The notes: generated from the letters alone by a model not told the origin. 64,000 bases of DNA from Buchananella felis (GCF_041380015.1 NZ_CP159978.1), one strand, 5' to 3'. Shown: positions 15,393 to 25,015, numbered from the stretch's first letter. Made by a program: numbers and translations.

Positions 15393-15893
15393 TCATCCGG
15401 CCCGGTGAGCCCACTTCACTGGGGCGTCTTCTCCGGCGTAACGATAGGGCTCCAGTTCGACATCCCAGGCCGTGCCCAGGGCGAGGGACAGGACCCGCTG
15501 GACCTCCTGGGGGCCTGCTGCCCCTAGCGCCAGGCGCAGGCGGTTTTCTGGCACCACGGTGTTGCCGTACAGGTCTGTTTGGGCGTGGAAGATTCCCAGC
15601 TCTGGGGTGTGAGACCAGCGCCCTCCCACGGAGGCAGCGGTGCCGTCTTCTGTGACCTCGTAGCGGGTTTGGTCCCAGCCGCGCAGCGCGGTGGCGAGGG
15701 CCGCCCCGGCGCCGACGCGTCCGACCCAACCGAACTCCCCTCGCACCAGCCCACTGCCGCCTAGGGGCTGGGCGGTCCAGTCCACCCGGACGGAGTACCC
15801 GAGCACGTCGGTGAGCGCCCACTGCGCGTGAGAGCACAGGGCGCGCGGGATGGAGTGCACAAAGAACACACCGCATGTGGTCTGCTCGGTCAC
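15393..15893 (-). CDS. DUF3145 family protein
   Basis: 166 residues from GTG 15893 with an AAAAGGAAGG SD. Family hallmarks are GVFFVHSIPRALCSHAQWAL near the start, the FGWVGRVGAGAALATALRGW segment, SHTPELGIFHAQTD, and the C-terminal PYRYAGEDAPVKWAHRAG. The closely similar Streptomyces protein (SCO2391 type) also sits beside fabF, so the linkage with fatty acid genes is conserved although the function is unknown. Here it is convergent with fabF. Confidence 0.88.
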   Translation of the reverse strand: MTEQTTCGVFFVHSIPRALCSHAQWALTDVLGYSVRVDWTAQPLGGSGLVRGEFGWVGRVGAGAALATALRGWDQTRYEVTEDGTAASVGGRWSHTPELGIFHAQTDLYGNTVVPENRLRLALGAAGPQEVQRVLSLALGTAWDVELEPYRYAGEDAPVKWAHRAG

Positions 15894-15975
15894 GATCAGA
15901 GCCTTCCTTTTCGGGTACGTCTTCCCCAAGCCGGACCCGTCAGGATGAATGTCGGTGTGTCCCAAATGAAAACAC

Positions 15976-16006
15976 GGGGCCGAGGGGTTGTCTACCCCTC
16001 GGCCCC
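15976..16006 (-). terminator. intrinsic terminator of the proS-def transcript
   Basis: Perfect 12-bp stem GGGGCCGAGGGG/CCCCTCGGCCCC with a 7-nt loop, 17 bp past the def stop. On the minus strand it is followed by GTGTTTTCATTT, a usable T-tract. Confidence 0.85.
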
Positions 16007-16023
16007 GCCTGATGCTCCTTTGG

Positions 16024-16521
16024 CTACCAGCCCATGGAGCGGATTGCCTTCATGGCCTTGCGGCGCTCGTTTCCCTTGAGGCGGTCGATGTAGAGCTTGC
16101 CGTCCAGGTGGTCGCACTCGTGTTGGAGGCAGCGGGCCATGAGTTCCTCGCCCTCTACCACGACCTCCTTGCCGTCCAGGTCGACGCCGCGCACGCGCGC
16201 GTACCAGGCCCGCTCGGTCGGGAAGTGCAGCCCGGGCACGGACAGGCAGCCCTCGTCGCCGTCCTGGTAGTGCTCCTCCATGGAGGCCTCCTCCAGGACC
16301 GGGTTGAGCACGTAGCCGATGTCGCCGTAGATGTTCCAGGAGAAGGCGCGCAGGCCCACGCCGATCTGGTTGGCGGCCAGGCCGGCGCGTCCGTCCATGT
16401 CCACGGTCTCCAGCAGGTCCTCCACCAGGGACCTGACGCGGGGGTCCTTGACGTCCCGGATCCGCTCACACTCGGTGCGCAGGATCGGGTCTCCGATCAC
16501 GCGAATCTCCCGGATGGCCAT
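16024..16521 (-). CDS. def: peptide deformylase
   Basis: 165 residues with the three canonical motifs: GLAANQIG, EGCLSVPG (metal-binding Cys) and QHECDHLDG (two His ligands plus the catalytic Glu). It removes the formyl group from nascent proteins. Its ATG overlaps the proS stop by one base (TGATG), so it is translationally coupled to proS. Confidence 0.97.
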   Translation of the reverse strand: MAIREIRVIGDPILRTECERIRDVKDPRVRSLVEDLLETVDMDGRAGLAANQIGVGLRAFSWNIYGDIGYVLNPVLEEASMEEHYQDGDEGCLSVPGLHFPTERAWYARVRGVDLDGKEVVVEGEELMARCLQHECDHLDGKLYIDRLKGNERRKAMKAIRSMGW

Positions 16522-18347
16522 CAGCGGGTCGCCTCCGGCACGCCTGCCTCGGCGCGGGCGGCCTCCACGGCCGCCTTCAGCTCCGCCACGGCGTCGGCCA
16601 CGGCCACGGCGCGGGCCTCGCCCGTGCGGCGGTTGCGCAGCTCCACCTGGCCGTCGGCCAGGCCGCGCCCGACTACGAGCACGAAGGGCACACCGATCAG
16701 CTCGGAGTCGGCGAACTTCACGCCGGCGCTGACCTTGACGCGGTCGTCGTAGAGCACCTCGACGCCCGCGTCGCTGGCCTCGGTCGCGATCTGGGCGGCG
16801 GTGGAGAAGATCTCCTCGCCCTTGCCGGTGGCGAGCACTAGGGCCTCGTAGGGGGCGACGTGGATGGGCCAGGCCAGGCCGGACTCGTCGTGGTAGTTCT
16901 CCGCCAGGGCGGCCAGGGCGCGGGTGACGCCGATGCCGTAGGAGCCCATGGTGACCACGGTGGCCTTGCCGTTCTGGTCCAGCACGGTCAGGTCCAGGGC
17001 CTTGGCGTACTTGCGGCCCAGCTGGAAGATGTGTCCGATCTCGATGCCGCGGGCCAGCTCGAGGGGGCCGGAGCCGTCGGGGGCCATGTCCCCCTCCAGC
17101 ACCTCGGCGGCCTCGATCACGCCGTCGGCGGTGAAGTCGCGCCCGGCGACCAAGCCGACCACGTGGGTGTCCACCTTGTTGGCGCCGGTGACCCAGCGAG
17201 TGCCGTCCACCACGCGCGGGTCCAGCAGGTAGCGCACGGAGCCGGCGGGGTTGCCGTCGGCGTCCACCACGCGGGCCGCAGAGTTGGGGCCCAGCACCTG
17301 GGGGCCGATGTAGCCGACCACCAGCTCGGGGTGCTTGGCCAGGTCTGATTCGCTGGCCTGCTCCACCGCGTTGGGGCTCAGGGCCGCCTCCACGCGGGCC
17401 AGGTCGATGCCGCGGTCACCGGGGATGCCGACCACGATGACCTCGCGCTCGCCGGCCGGGGAGATCACGGTCAGGGCGATGTTCTTCAGGGTGTCGCTGG
17501 CGCTCCAGCCGCCCTCCACGGGCTCGTGCTCGTTGAGGTAGTCCACCAGGTCGCCGATGGAAGCGGCTCCCGGCGTGGGTACCTCGCGGGCCTCGGGCGC
17601 GCCGGCCCAGTCCTGGGCGGGCGGGACCACGGTGGTGACGGCCTCCACGTTGGCGGCGTAGCCGCCCGGGGAGCGCACGTAGGTGTCCTCGCCGATCTCG
17701 CAGGGGTGCAGGAACTCCTCGGAGCGGGAGCCGCCCATCGCGCCACTCATGGCGGAGACGATCACGTACTCCAGACCCAGGCGGGTGAAGATGGCCTTGT
17801 AGGCCTCGCGCTGGGCGTCGTAGGAGGCGTCCAGGCCGGCGTCGTCGATGTCGAAGGAGTAGGCGTCCTTCATGACGAACTCGCGGCCGCGCAGCAGGCC
17901 GGCGCGCGGGCGGGCCTCGTCACGGTACTTGGTCTGGATCTGGTAGAGGGTGACCGGCAGGTCCTTGTAGGAGGAGTAGAGGTCCTTGACCAGGAGGGTG
18001 AACATCTCCTCGTGGGTGGGGGCCAGCAGGTAGTCGTTCTCGCGGCGGTCCTTGAGGCGGAACAGGTTGGGGCCGTACTCGCTCCAGCGCCCGGTGGCCT
18101 CGTAGGGCTCGCGCGGCAGCAGGGCCGGGAAGTGCACCTCCTGGGCGCCGGCGCGGCGCATTTCCTGGCGCACGATCTCCTCGATCTTGCCCAGCACGCG
18201 CAGGCCCAGCGGGAGCCAGGTGTAGATGCCCGGCGCGGAGCGGCGAATGTAGCCGGCGCGGACCAGCAGCTTGTGGCTGGCCACCTCGGCGTGGGCGGGG
18301 TCCTCGCGCAGCGTGCGCAGGAACAGGGAGCTCATCAGGTCGAGCAC
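16521..18347 (-). CDS. proS: prolyl-tRNA synthetase
   Basis: 608 residues, the length of the bacterial type that carries an editing (INS) domain in the middle (roughly residues 225-400). Class II motifs are visible: motif 1 around GIYTWLPLGLRVLGKIEEIVRQEM, motif 2 TKYRDEARPRAGLLRGREFVMKDAYSF, and motif 3 GSYGIGVTRALAALAE. It charges tRNA-Pro and clears mischarged Ala. It lies downstream of ispG with a 75-bp gap, and def follows. Confidence 0.96.
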   Translation of the reverse strand: MLDLMSSLFLRTLREDPAHAEVASHKLLVRAGYIRRSAPGIYTWLPLGLRVLGKIEEIVRQEMRRAGAQEVHFPALLPREPYEATGRWSEYGPNLFRLKDRRENDYLLAPTHEEMFTLLVKDLYSSYKDLPVTLYQIQTKYRDEARPRAGLLRGREFVMKDAYSFDIDDAGLDASYDAQREAYKAIFTRLGLEYVIVSAMSGAMGGSRSEEFLHPCEIGEDTYVRSPGGYAANVEAVTTVVPPAQDWAGAPEAREVPTPGAASIGDLVDYLNEHEPVEGGWSASDTLKNIALTVISPAGEREVIVVGIPGDRGIDLARVEAALSPNAVEQASESDLAKHPELVVGYIGPQVLGPNSAARVVDADGNPAGSVRYLLDPRVVDGTRWVTGANKVDTHVVGLVAGRDFTADGVIEAAEVLEGDMAPDGSGPLELARGIEIGHIFQLGRKYAKALDLTVLDQNGKATVVTMGSYGIGVTRALAALAENYHDESGLAWPIHVAPYEALVLATGKGEEIFSTAAQIATEASDAGVEVLYDDRVKVSAGVKFADSELIGVPFVLVVGRGLADGQVELRNRRTGEARAVAVADAVAELKAAVEAARAEAGVPEATR

Positions 18348-18422
18348 GGCAAAACCTCTTCGTAGACGATTTGCCCATTTTACTCCGGCGCCACCGCCCG
18401 CAGCCGCCCCGGCTGCCTTCCG

Positions 18423-19598
18423 CTAGCGCGTGAAGGGCGTGACCTCTACCTCGCCCTCGCCGGCCTCCAGTCCCATCTCTTCCGCGATGCGGTTGGCGTG
18501 CCGGATCAGGGTTTCGACGATCTGATCCTCCGGCACGGTCTCGATGACCTCTCCGCGCACGAAGATCTGGCCCTTGCCGTTGCCGCTGGCCACGCCCAGG
18601 TCGGCCTCGCGGGCCTCGCCCGGCCCGTTGACCACGCAGCCCATGACGGCCACGCGCAGGGGCACGGACATGCCCTTGAGGCCCTCGGTGACCTCCTCTG
18701 CCAGCGTGTAGACGTCCACCTGGGCCCGCCCGCAGGAGGGGCAGGAGACGATCTCCAGGGTGCGCGGGCGCAGGTTGAGGGACTCCAGGATCTGGGCGCC
18801 CACCTTGACCTCCTCCACGGGCGGGGCGGAGAGGGAGACGCGGATGGTGTCTCCGATTCCCTGGCTGAGCAGGGCGCCGAAGGCGACGGAGGACTTGATG
18901 GTGCCCTGGAAGGCCGGTCCGGCCTCGGTAACGCCCAGGTGGAGGGGCCAGTTGCCGGCCTCGGAGAGGAGCTGGTAGGCGCGCACCATGACCACGGGGT
19001 CGTTGTGCTTGACGGAGATCTTGAAGTCGTGGAAGCCGTGCTCCTCGAACAGGGAGGCCTCCCACACGGCGGACTCCACCAGCGCCTCGGGGGTGGCCTT
19101 GCCGTACTTGGCCAGCAGGCGCTTGTCGAGCGAGCCGGCGTTGACGCCGATGCGGATGGACACGCCGTGGTCGCTGGCGGCCTTGGCGATTTCCTTGACC
19201 TGGTCGTCGAACTTGCGGATGTTGCCCGGGTTGACGCGCACCGCACCGCAGCCGGCCTCGATGGCTTGGAAGACGTACTTGGGCTGGAAGTGGATGTCTG
19301 CGATGACGGGGATGTTGGACTTGGCCGCGATCACCTTCAGCGCGTCGGCGTCCTTGTCGGTGGGGCAGGCCACGCGCACGATGTCGCAGCCGGCGGCAGT
19401 GAGTTCTGCGATCTGCTGCAGGGTCGCGCCGATGTCGTGGGTCTTGGTGGTGGTCATCGACTGCACGGAGATGGGCGCTCCCCCACCCACCGCCACCTTG
19501 CCGACCATGAGCTGCCGGGTGGGCTTGCGCGGGCTAAGCACCGGGGCGGCTTCCTTGACGGACGGGATACCAAGACTGATTGCACTCACGCCGAGCAT
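18423..19598 (-). CDS. ispG: 4-hydroxy-3-methylbut-2-enyl diphosphate synthase (flavodoxin)
   Basis: 391 residues. TIM-barrel N-terminus with GGGAPISVQSMTTTKTHD. Iron-sulphur domain with EIVSCPSCGRAQVD and VMGCVVNGPGEAREAD supplying the three cysteines and the catalytic Glu. It catalyses the penultimate MEP-pathway step. Dxr, the second enzyme of the same pathway, is two genes upstream with rseP between them, the standard actinobacterial order. Confidence 0.96.
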   Translation of the reverse strand: MLGVSAISLGIPSVKEAAPVLSPRKPTRQLMVGKVAVGGGAPISVQSMTTTKTHDIGATLQQIAELTAAGCDIVRVACPTDKDADALKVIAAKSNIPVIADIHFQPKYVFQAIEAGCGAVRVNPGNIRKFDDQVKEIAKAASDHGVSIRIGVNAGSLDKRLLAKYGKATPEALVESAVWEASLFEEHGFHDFKISVKHNDPVVMVRAYQLLSEAGNWPLHLGVTEAGPAFQGTIKSSVAFGALLSQGIGDTIRVSLSAPPVEEVKVGAQILESLNLRPRTLEIVSCPSCGRAQVDVYTLAEEVTEGLKGMSVPLRVAVMGCVVNGPGEAREADLGVASGNGKGQIFVRGEVIETVPEDQIVETLIRHANRIAEEMGLEAGEGEVEVTPFTR

Positions 19599-19733
19599 TA
19601 TCCCTTGTTGCCGCCCGTGGTGCTGACCATGGATGGACGACGTTGCCGCCCGCTGCCCCTTTCCGCCGGCCGCACCTTTGATTTGGCGCGTCTTTTCAGA
19701 GCAGATGGTAGGCGGACGCGGCGGCCTGACCGG

Positions 19734-21023
19734 TCAGAAGGCGGGCGCGACGACGTCGGCCACCACCAGCAAGATCATCAAGCCGACCAGTGCGTAAACC
19801 ACGACGGTGGTCAGCGGCAGCAACTTGGCGGTGTCGGTGGGGCCGGCGTATCCGCGCCCGGTGACGCGCCTGAAGGTCTTGCGCGCTCCCTCCCAGAGGG
19901 CACCGAGGATGTGGCCGCCGTCCAGCGGCAGGATCGGCAGCAGGTTGAAGACGAACAGGCTCAGGTTCAGGGAGGCCAGCAGGGTGAGGAAGCCGGCCAC
20001 GCGGGCGGAGGCGTCCACGCCGGTGCCCTCGGCGCTGGCGACCTCGCCGGCGGCCCTGCCGATCCCAACCAGGCCCATCACGCCGCCCGGGTCGCGCTCG
20101 GTCAGGCCCAGGGTGGCGCCGGCGGCGTTGGCGATGAACGCCGGCAGGCGCACGATGAGCCTTGCGGTGGCCACGGTGGCCTCGCCGGTGGCGCGCAGGG
20201 CGTCGCCCACGGATTGCGGCTCGTAGACCACGGCGGGGCTGACCCCCACGAAGGCGCGTTCTTTCCCGTCGATGCTCACCAGGGCGGGGGTGACGGCCAG
20301 CGTGAGCAGCTGCCCGCCCCGCTCCACCTGCACGTTCGCGCTCTGGCCGGCCGGGGAGGCGGCGATGGCGGCCTGCACGCTGGCCCAGTCGGTGACGCTC
20401 TGGCCGTTCCAGGAGATCACCTTGTCCCCCGCCTGCAGGCCGGCCAGCGCGGCCGGGCCCGCCAGCTCGCCGGGCTGGCATTGGGGCGCGGGGCTCTGCC
20501 CGGAGGGGGCGCCCTCACCGGGGGCGTAGGAGGCCGGCAGGCAGGCCATGACGTTGCCCAGCTGGGCGGAGTTGTGGGTGGGCATGCCGATGCCCACGAA
20601 CACCACGATCATCAACACGGCCGCGAGGGCCAGGTTCATGAGCGGCCCGCCCAGCATGACGGCGATCTTGCGCGGGACGCTGAGGTTGTAGAAGGCGCGG
20701 TGCTCCTCCCCCGGGGCGATCTCTGCCAGGGACTCGCGGCGAGCCTCGGCCACCGCCGATTCGCCGCCGTCGCGCGCGGGCTTGTCCGGGGTACGCGCCG
20801 GCGGATACATGCCCACCAGCCGCACGAATCCGCCCAGGGGAATGGCCTTGACCCCGTACTCGGTTCCCCCGATCTGGCGCGAGAACAGGGTGTGCCCGAA
20901 GCCCACGAAGTACTGCGGCACCTTGACGCCAAACAGCTTGGCCGGAATCAGGTGACCGAACTCGTGTAGCGCCACCGAGACCAACAGGCCAACGATCAGC
21001 AGCACAATTCCCAGCACGTACAA
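19734..21023 (-). CDS. rseP: RseP/Rip1-type site-2 intramembrane metalloprotease
   Basis: 429 residues. The zinc motif HEFGH lies in the first membrane helix (about residues 20-24) and the third ligand motif NLLPILPLDGGHI in a later one. A PDZ domain (about residues 175-260, with AGLQAGDKVISWNGQSV) lies between them. At least four hydrophobic segments are visible. In mycobacteria the orthologue Rip1 cleaves anti-sigma factors and FtsI after site-1 cleavage. The position between dxr and ispG is conserved. Confidence 0.93.
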   Translation of the reverse strand: MYVLGIVLLIVGLLVSVALHEFGHLIPAKLFGVKVPQYFVGFGHTLFSRQIGGTEYGVKAIPLGGFVRLVGMYPPARTPDKPARDGGESAVAEARRESLAEIAPGEEHRAFYNLSVPRKIAVMLGGPLMNLALAAVLMIVVFVGIGMPTHNSAQLGNVMACLPASYAPGEGAPSGQSPAPQCQPGELAGPAALAGLQAGDKVISWNGQSVTDWASVQAAIAASPAGQSANVQVERGGQLLTLAVTPALVSIDGKERAFVGVSPAVVYEPQSVGDALRATGEATVATARLIVRLPAFIANAAGATLGLTERDPGGVMGLVGIGRAAGEVASAEGTGVDASARVAGFLTLLASLNLSLFVFNLLPILPLDGGHILGALWEGARKTFRRVTGRGYAGPTDTAKLLPLTTVVVYALVGLMILLVVADVVAPAF

Positions 21024-21058
21024 GGCGCTTCCTTCCCACCTCGCCCGCGGGTGCGGGC

Positions 21059-22303
21059 CTATGCGAGGCTAGTGGAATTTCGCTGCAACCGCTCGCGGGC
21101 CGCCGCGCGGGCGTGGCGCTCTACCTCCGTGACGTCCGCCAGGTCGCGCGGCTCACCGGGGTGTTCCCAGGCCTCCAGCACGGCCTGCACCGTGTCCACG
21201 ATCTCCAGGTAGCCGCACCGCCCGGACAGGAAGGCGTCCACCGCCTCCTCGTTGGCGGCGTTGAACACGGCCGGGTGGGTGGATGAGGCCGCCACCGCCT
21301 GGCGCGCCAGGCGCACCGCTGGGAAAGTGACCTCGTCCAGGGGCTCGAAGGTCCAGCTGACCGGGGCGTCCCAAGCACAGGGGGCGGCGGCGCCGGCCCA
21401 GCGCTGCGGGGCGGACAGGCCCAGCGCGATGGGCAGGCACATGTCCGGCGGGGAGGCCTGGGCGATCGTGGAGCCGTCCACGAACTCTACGGCCGAGTGG
21501 ATGACGCTCTGCGGGTGCACCACCGCCGTGATCCGCTCCGGGGCCACGTCGAAGAGCACGTGCGCCTCGATCAGCTCCAGCGCCTTGTTCATCAGGGTGG
21601 AGGAGTTGATGGTGACCACCGGCCCCATGTCCCAGGTGGGATGGTTGAGGGCCTGCTGGGCGCTCACGTTAGCCAGCTCGGCGCGGCTCCTGCCGCGAAA
21701 CGGCCCGCCGCTGGCGGTCAGGATCAGCCTGGCCACCTCGCTACTGCCGTCCACGCTCTGCGCCACCAGGCCGCGCCTGTGCTTGCCTGCGGCCAGGGCC
21801 TGCCACATCGCCGAGTGCTCGGAGTCCACCGGGCGGATCTGCCCGGGGCGCCTGGAAGCCCGGCGCACCAGGGCGGCCCCGGCCACCAGGGACTCCTTGT
21901 TCGCCAGCGCCAGGTCCGCGCCCGCCTCCAGGGCAGCCAGGGTGGGGCCCAGCCCGATCGAGCCGGACATGCCGTTGAGCACCACCCCGTCCGGGCGGCA
22001 GGCGGCAACGTCGGCCGCCGCGTGCGGGCCAACCAGGATCTCACGCTCAACGCGGGGCAGGCCGGCGGCGTCCTCCGCCGCCTCGATGGCCGCGCGCACC
22101 TGCGCCGCACTGCCGGTGGCCACGCCCACAACGCGCGCGCCGGTTGCCGCCGCCTGGCTCGCGAGCAGGCCCAGGTTGTTCCCGCCGGCCGCCAGGGCCT
22201 CCACGCCAACGTGCGGGGCGCAGCGCGAGAGCACGTCCAGCGCCTGGGTGCCGATCGAACCGGTCGATCCCAGGATGACTACGGGGCCTACCTGCTCACT
22301 CAA
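21059..22303 (-). CDS. dxr: 1-deoxy-D-xylulose 5-phosphate reductoisomerase
   Basis: 414 residues. NADPH site GSTGSIGTQALDVL, catalytic loop and substrate motifs ALANKESLVAGA, PVDSEHSAMWQ, LTASGGPFR, HPTWDMG and NSSTLMNKALELIEAH. Commits carbon to the MEP isoprenoid pathway. The start is a TTG at 22303 that overlaps the end of the upstream DivIVA-like gene by 8 bp. No nearby in-frame ATG or GTG precedes the conserved VVILGSTGS, so TTG is the best choice. Confidence 0.95.
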   Translation of the reverse strand: MSEQVGPVVILGSTGSIGTQALDVLSRCAPHVGVEALAAGGNNLGLLASQAAATGARVVGVATGSAAQVRAAIEAAEDAAGLPRVEREILVGPHAAADVAACRPDGVVLNGMSGSIGLGPTLAALEAGADLALANKESLVAGAALVRRASRRPGQIRPVDSEHSAMWQALAAGKHRRGLVAQSVDGSSEVARLILTASGGPFRGRSRAELANVSAQQALNHPTWDMGPVVTINSSTLMNKALELIEAHVLFDVAPERITAVVHPQSVIHSAVEFVDGSTIAQASPPDMCLPIALGLSAPQRWAGAAAPCAWDAPVSWTFEPLDEVTFPAVRLARQAVAASSTHPAVFNAANEEAVDAFLSGRCGYLEIVDTVQAVLEAWEHPGEPRDLADVTEVERHARAAARERLQRNSTSLA

Positions 22304-22850
22304 CGCAGAGAAGCACCTCGACGGCGGCGGCTAGGAACGCGTCCACCGGCGCCTCCGCGTAGGCGGCCTCGCCCCGCGCGGAGGTGAAGGCCGCAAAGCG
22401 CAGCTCGGAGGAGGTGATCGAGCGGCCCTCGTTGAAGTAGGCGGTGAGCCGGTCGCACAGGGCGTCCACCTCGCTGGCCTTGTAGCCGCGCCCCTTGGCC
22501 GGGTGGGCGAAACGCTCGCCCGCCGGGCGCAGCAGGCGCGGGTAGAGGCGCTTGGCGCGCTCGGCCACGTTGTCCAGCCAGGACTGGCGCCCGTGCACCG
22601 CGATGTACTCGGCGCGCTCGCGCTGCACGAACGCGCTCTCGATGCGGTCCAGTGCCTCGTCCACCTCGCCCATGTTGTAGCCACCCCGCGTGATCGGGAA
22701 GGTGGCGTTTCGAACCGTGCGGGCGGTGAAGGCCCCATCGCCCTCGCTGCCCGCCTCGTATGCCTGCCGGGCACGAGCAAAGAACTCGTCAACCTGGAGC
22801 CGGCCGTAGCCGCTGGAAAGCTTGCCCACAGTGGCAAACAGATCGCTCAC
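22296..22850 (-). CDS. DivIVA-domain-containing protein
   Basis: 184 residues from GTG 22850, which overlaps the rlmN stop by 4 bp (GTGA). It contains three degenerate copies of the DivIVA-type motif: GYGRLQVDEFFARA (about residue 14), GGYNMGEVDEALDRI (about 55) and GRGYKASEVDALCDRLTAYF (about 118). The repeat layout fits the actinobacterial DivI1A-repeat proteins of unknown function. It lacks the long coiled coil of Wag31. It is embedded in a tightly coupled operon between rlmN and dxr. Confidence 0.8.
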   Translation of the reverse strand: MSDLFATVGKLSSGYGRLQVDEFFARARQAYEAGSEGDGAFTARTVRNATFPITRGGYNMGEVDEALDRIESAFVQRERAEYIAVHGRQSWLDNVAERAKRLYPRLLRPAGERFAHPAKGRGYKASEVDALCDRLTAYFNEGRSITSSELRFAAFTSARGEAAYAEAPVDAFLAAAVEVLLCVE

Positions 22851-24088
22851 AAGCGTTCCCTTTCTTGCTGCAACACCTCGGTGGCCAGCTGGCCACACGC
22901 ACCATCAATGTCGCTGCCGCGCGTATCTCTAATCGTGGTGGCAATGCCCGCGCTGCGCAACGTCTCCACGAATGTTTCCATCACATCGGGCTCGCTGGCG
23001 GTCCAGATGGAGCCCGGGGTCGGGTTCAGGGGAATCGGGTTCACGTGCGCCCATCCCCTGCCGCGCGAGAGCAGCTCGTCCGCCAGCAGCTGCGCGCGCC
23101 ACTGGTGATCGTTCATGTCCTTGATCAGCGCGTACTCGATGGACACGCGCCGCCCGGTGGCCTCGAAGTAGTCGTAGGCCGCGTCCAGCAGCTCCGGCAC
23201 CTTCCAGCGCGAGTTGATCGGGATCAGGTCGTTGCGCAGGTCGTCGTCCGGGGCGTGCAGGGAGACCGCCAGGCGCACGGGGATGCCCTCCCCCGCCAGT
23301 TTGCGGATAGCCGGGACCAGTCCCACTGTGGAGACCGTGATGGAGCGGGCGCTCATCCCGAATCCCTCCGGGACCGGGGCGGTCAGGCGCCGCACCGCCC
23401 CGAGCACGGCCTTGTAATTCGCCAGCGGCTCCCCCATGCCCATGAACACGATGTTGGACAGCCGGGCCGGACCGGTGGTGAGGTCACCGTCCCGAGAGGC
23501 GGCGGCCGCGATGCGCACCTGCTCCACGATCTCCGCGGTCGAGAGGTTGCGGGTCAAACCCATCTGGCCGGTGGCGCAGAACGGGCAGGCCATGCCGCAG
23601 CCGGCCTGGGAGGACACGCACAGGGTGGTGCGGTCCCTATAGCCCATCAGCACGCTCTCCACGCGCACCCCGTCGTGCAGGCTCCACAGGTGCTTGAGCG
23701 TGGCTCCCTTGTCTGCGGTCAGCACGCGCACCGGCGAGACCAACTGGGGCAGCAGCTCCCCCACCAGCGCCTCGCGCGAGGCGGCCGGCAGGTCAGTCAT
23801 GTCGGAGGCGGCGGCGGTGAGGTGGCCAAAGTAGTGCCGCGAGATCTGGTCGGCCCGGAACGCGGGCAGTCCCGCCTCCTTCAGCGCACTCTTGCGCTCG
23901 GCCAGGCTCAGGTCCGCCAGGTGGCTGGGCGCCTTGCCACGCCTGGGGACGGAGAAGCTCAGCTGCGGGCGCGCACCCGGGTGCGTCGCGCCCTCCGGCG
24001 GCTGGTCGGTGGGACGGACCTGCCTCTGCGTGCCTGTGCGGCGGGCGGCGTCCCTAGCGCGGGCGCTGGCGGCAACGTCGGCCATCAT
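22847..24088 (-). CDS. rlmN: dual-specificity 23S rRNA/tRNA adenine-C2 methyltransferase RlmN
   Basis: 413 residues. The radical-SAM CxxxCxxC cluster is in SSQAGCGMACPFCATGQMG. The second conserved cysteine region is TTIRDTRGSDIDGACGQLA near the C-terminus. GMGEPLANYKAVL and VSTVGLVPAIRKLA are also typical. It methylates A2503 of 23S rRNA and A37 of some tRNAs. The N-terminal 60 residues are an unconserved Arg/Ala/Pro-rich tail. It overlaps cdsA by 4 bp. Confidence 0.95.
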   Translation of the reverse strand: MMADVAASARARDAARRTGTQRQVRPTDQPPEGATHPGARPQLSFSVPRRGKAPSHLADLSLAERKSALKEAGLPAFRADQISRHYFGHLTAAASDMTDLPAASREALVGELLPQLVSPVRVLTADKGATLKHLWSLHDGVRVESVLMGYRDRTTLCVSSQAGCGMACPFCATGQMGLTRNLSTAEIVEQVRIAAAASRDGDLTTGPARLSNIVFMGMGEPLANYKAVLGAVRRLTAPVPEGFGMSARSITVSTVGLVPAIRKLAGEGIPVRLAVSLHAPDDDLRNDLIPINSRWKVPELLDAAYDYFEATGRRVSIEYALIKDMNDHQWRAQLLADELLSRGRGWAHVNPIPLNPTPGSIWTASEPDVMETFVETLRSAGIATTIRDTRGSDIDGACGQLATEVLQQERERL

Positions 24089-25011
24089 CCCCCCAATCCC
24101 ATCGGTAGAAGCAAGTAAGTAACAGGCGCGGTCAAAAGCAACGAATCCAAGCGGTCCATTATTCCGCCATGACCGGGCAGCGTCGAGGCCATGTCCTTAA
24201 GTCCGACGTCCCGCTTGATGAGCGATTCAGCCAGGTCGCCCGTCGTGGCGGCCACCACCCCCAGGATGCCGAGCGCCACCCCCTGCCACCACTGGCCACC
24301 CAGGGCCAGCACGGAAGGCAGGGCCAGGGCGATGGCGAAGGCGAAGGAACCCAGCAGGCCCTCCGTGGACTTCTTGGGGCTGATCGAGGGGGCGAAGGCG
24401 TGGCGCCCGAACAAGACACCTACCGCGTAGCCGCCCACGTCGTTGGCCACCGTGATCCCCACGAACACGAGCACGTACCAGATGCCCTGCGGTGGGGAGA
24501 TGAGCAGGGCCACGAAGCCCGCCATCAGCGGCAGGTAGGCGGCCGCGAAGACCGCCACGGTGGCGTCACGGATCGCGCGCGCGGTGGCGTCGTAGAGCAG
24601 GCGCCAGGCCACGCTCACTCCCACCGTGCCCACGAAGGCGGCGAACATCGCCTCCGGCCCCAGGTAGTAGGCCGCCCCCACCGTGGCGAAGGTGCCCAGC
24701 CACAGCGGCGGCAGCGGCAGCATCACGCCAACGCGGGCCACGGCCCCGGCCAGCTCCCACAGGCCCAGGCAAATCGCCGAGCTCATCAGCACCAGGAACG
24801 CCACCTTGTGGATCCACAGCGTCACGGCGATCAGCGCCACCAGCACCAGGCCCACGCCGATGGCGGCCGGCAGGTTGCGCCCGGCCTTGCGGGTAGCGGG
24901 CAGCGGCGGTCGGTTCTGGGTGGGTGGCGGGGCAACCACCCGGTAGAAGCGGTCACGCCACCGGCCTGGCGCGCGCGACGCCAGGCCGGTGGTAGCGGAT
25001 TGCTTATTCAA
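24085..25011 (-). CDS. cdsA: phosphatidate cytidylyltransferase
   Basis: 308 residues with about eight hydrophobic helices. The CDS signature is present at the C-terminus (KRDVGLKDMASTLPGHGGIMDRLDSLL), with the upstream SPKKSTEGLLGS. It makes CDP-diacylglycerol for phospholipid synthesis. A basic, Pro-rich cytoplasmic N-terminus of about 45 residues precedes the first helix. Order frr-cdsA-rlmN is standard for actinobacteria. Confidence 0.95.
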   Translation of the reverse strand: MNKQSATTGLASRAPGRWRDRFYRVVAPPPTQNRPPLPATRKAGRNLPAAIGVGLVLVALIAVTLWIHKVAFLVLMSSAICLGLWELAGAVARVGVMLPLPPLWLGTFATVGAAYYLGPEAMFAAFVGTVGVSVAWRLLYDATARAIRDATVAVFAAAYLPLMAGFVALLISPPQGIWYVLVFVGITVANDVGGYAVGVLFGRHAFAPSISPKKSTEGLLGSFAFAIALALPSVLALGGQWWQGVALGILGVVAATTGDLAESLIKRDVGLKDMASTLPGHGGIMDRLDSLLLTAPVTYLLLPMGLGG

Positions 25012-25015
25012 CGGG

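Noticed and set aside
18498..20969. 823-codon plus-strand frame opposite ispG and rseP
   Set aside because: Antisense shadow of two well-supported genes; no start signals and no recognisable sequence.
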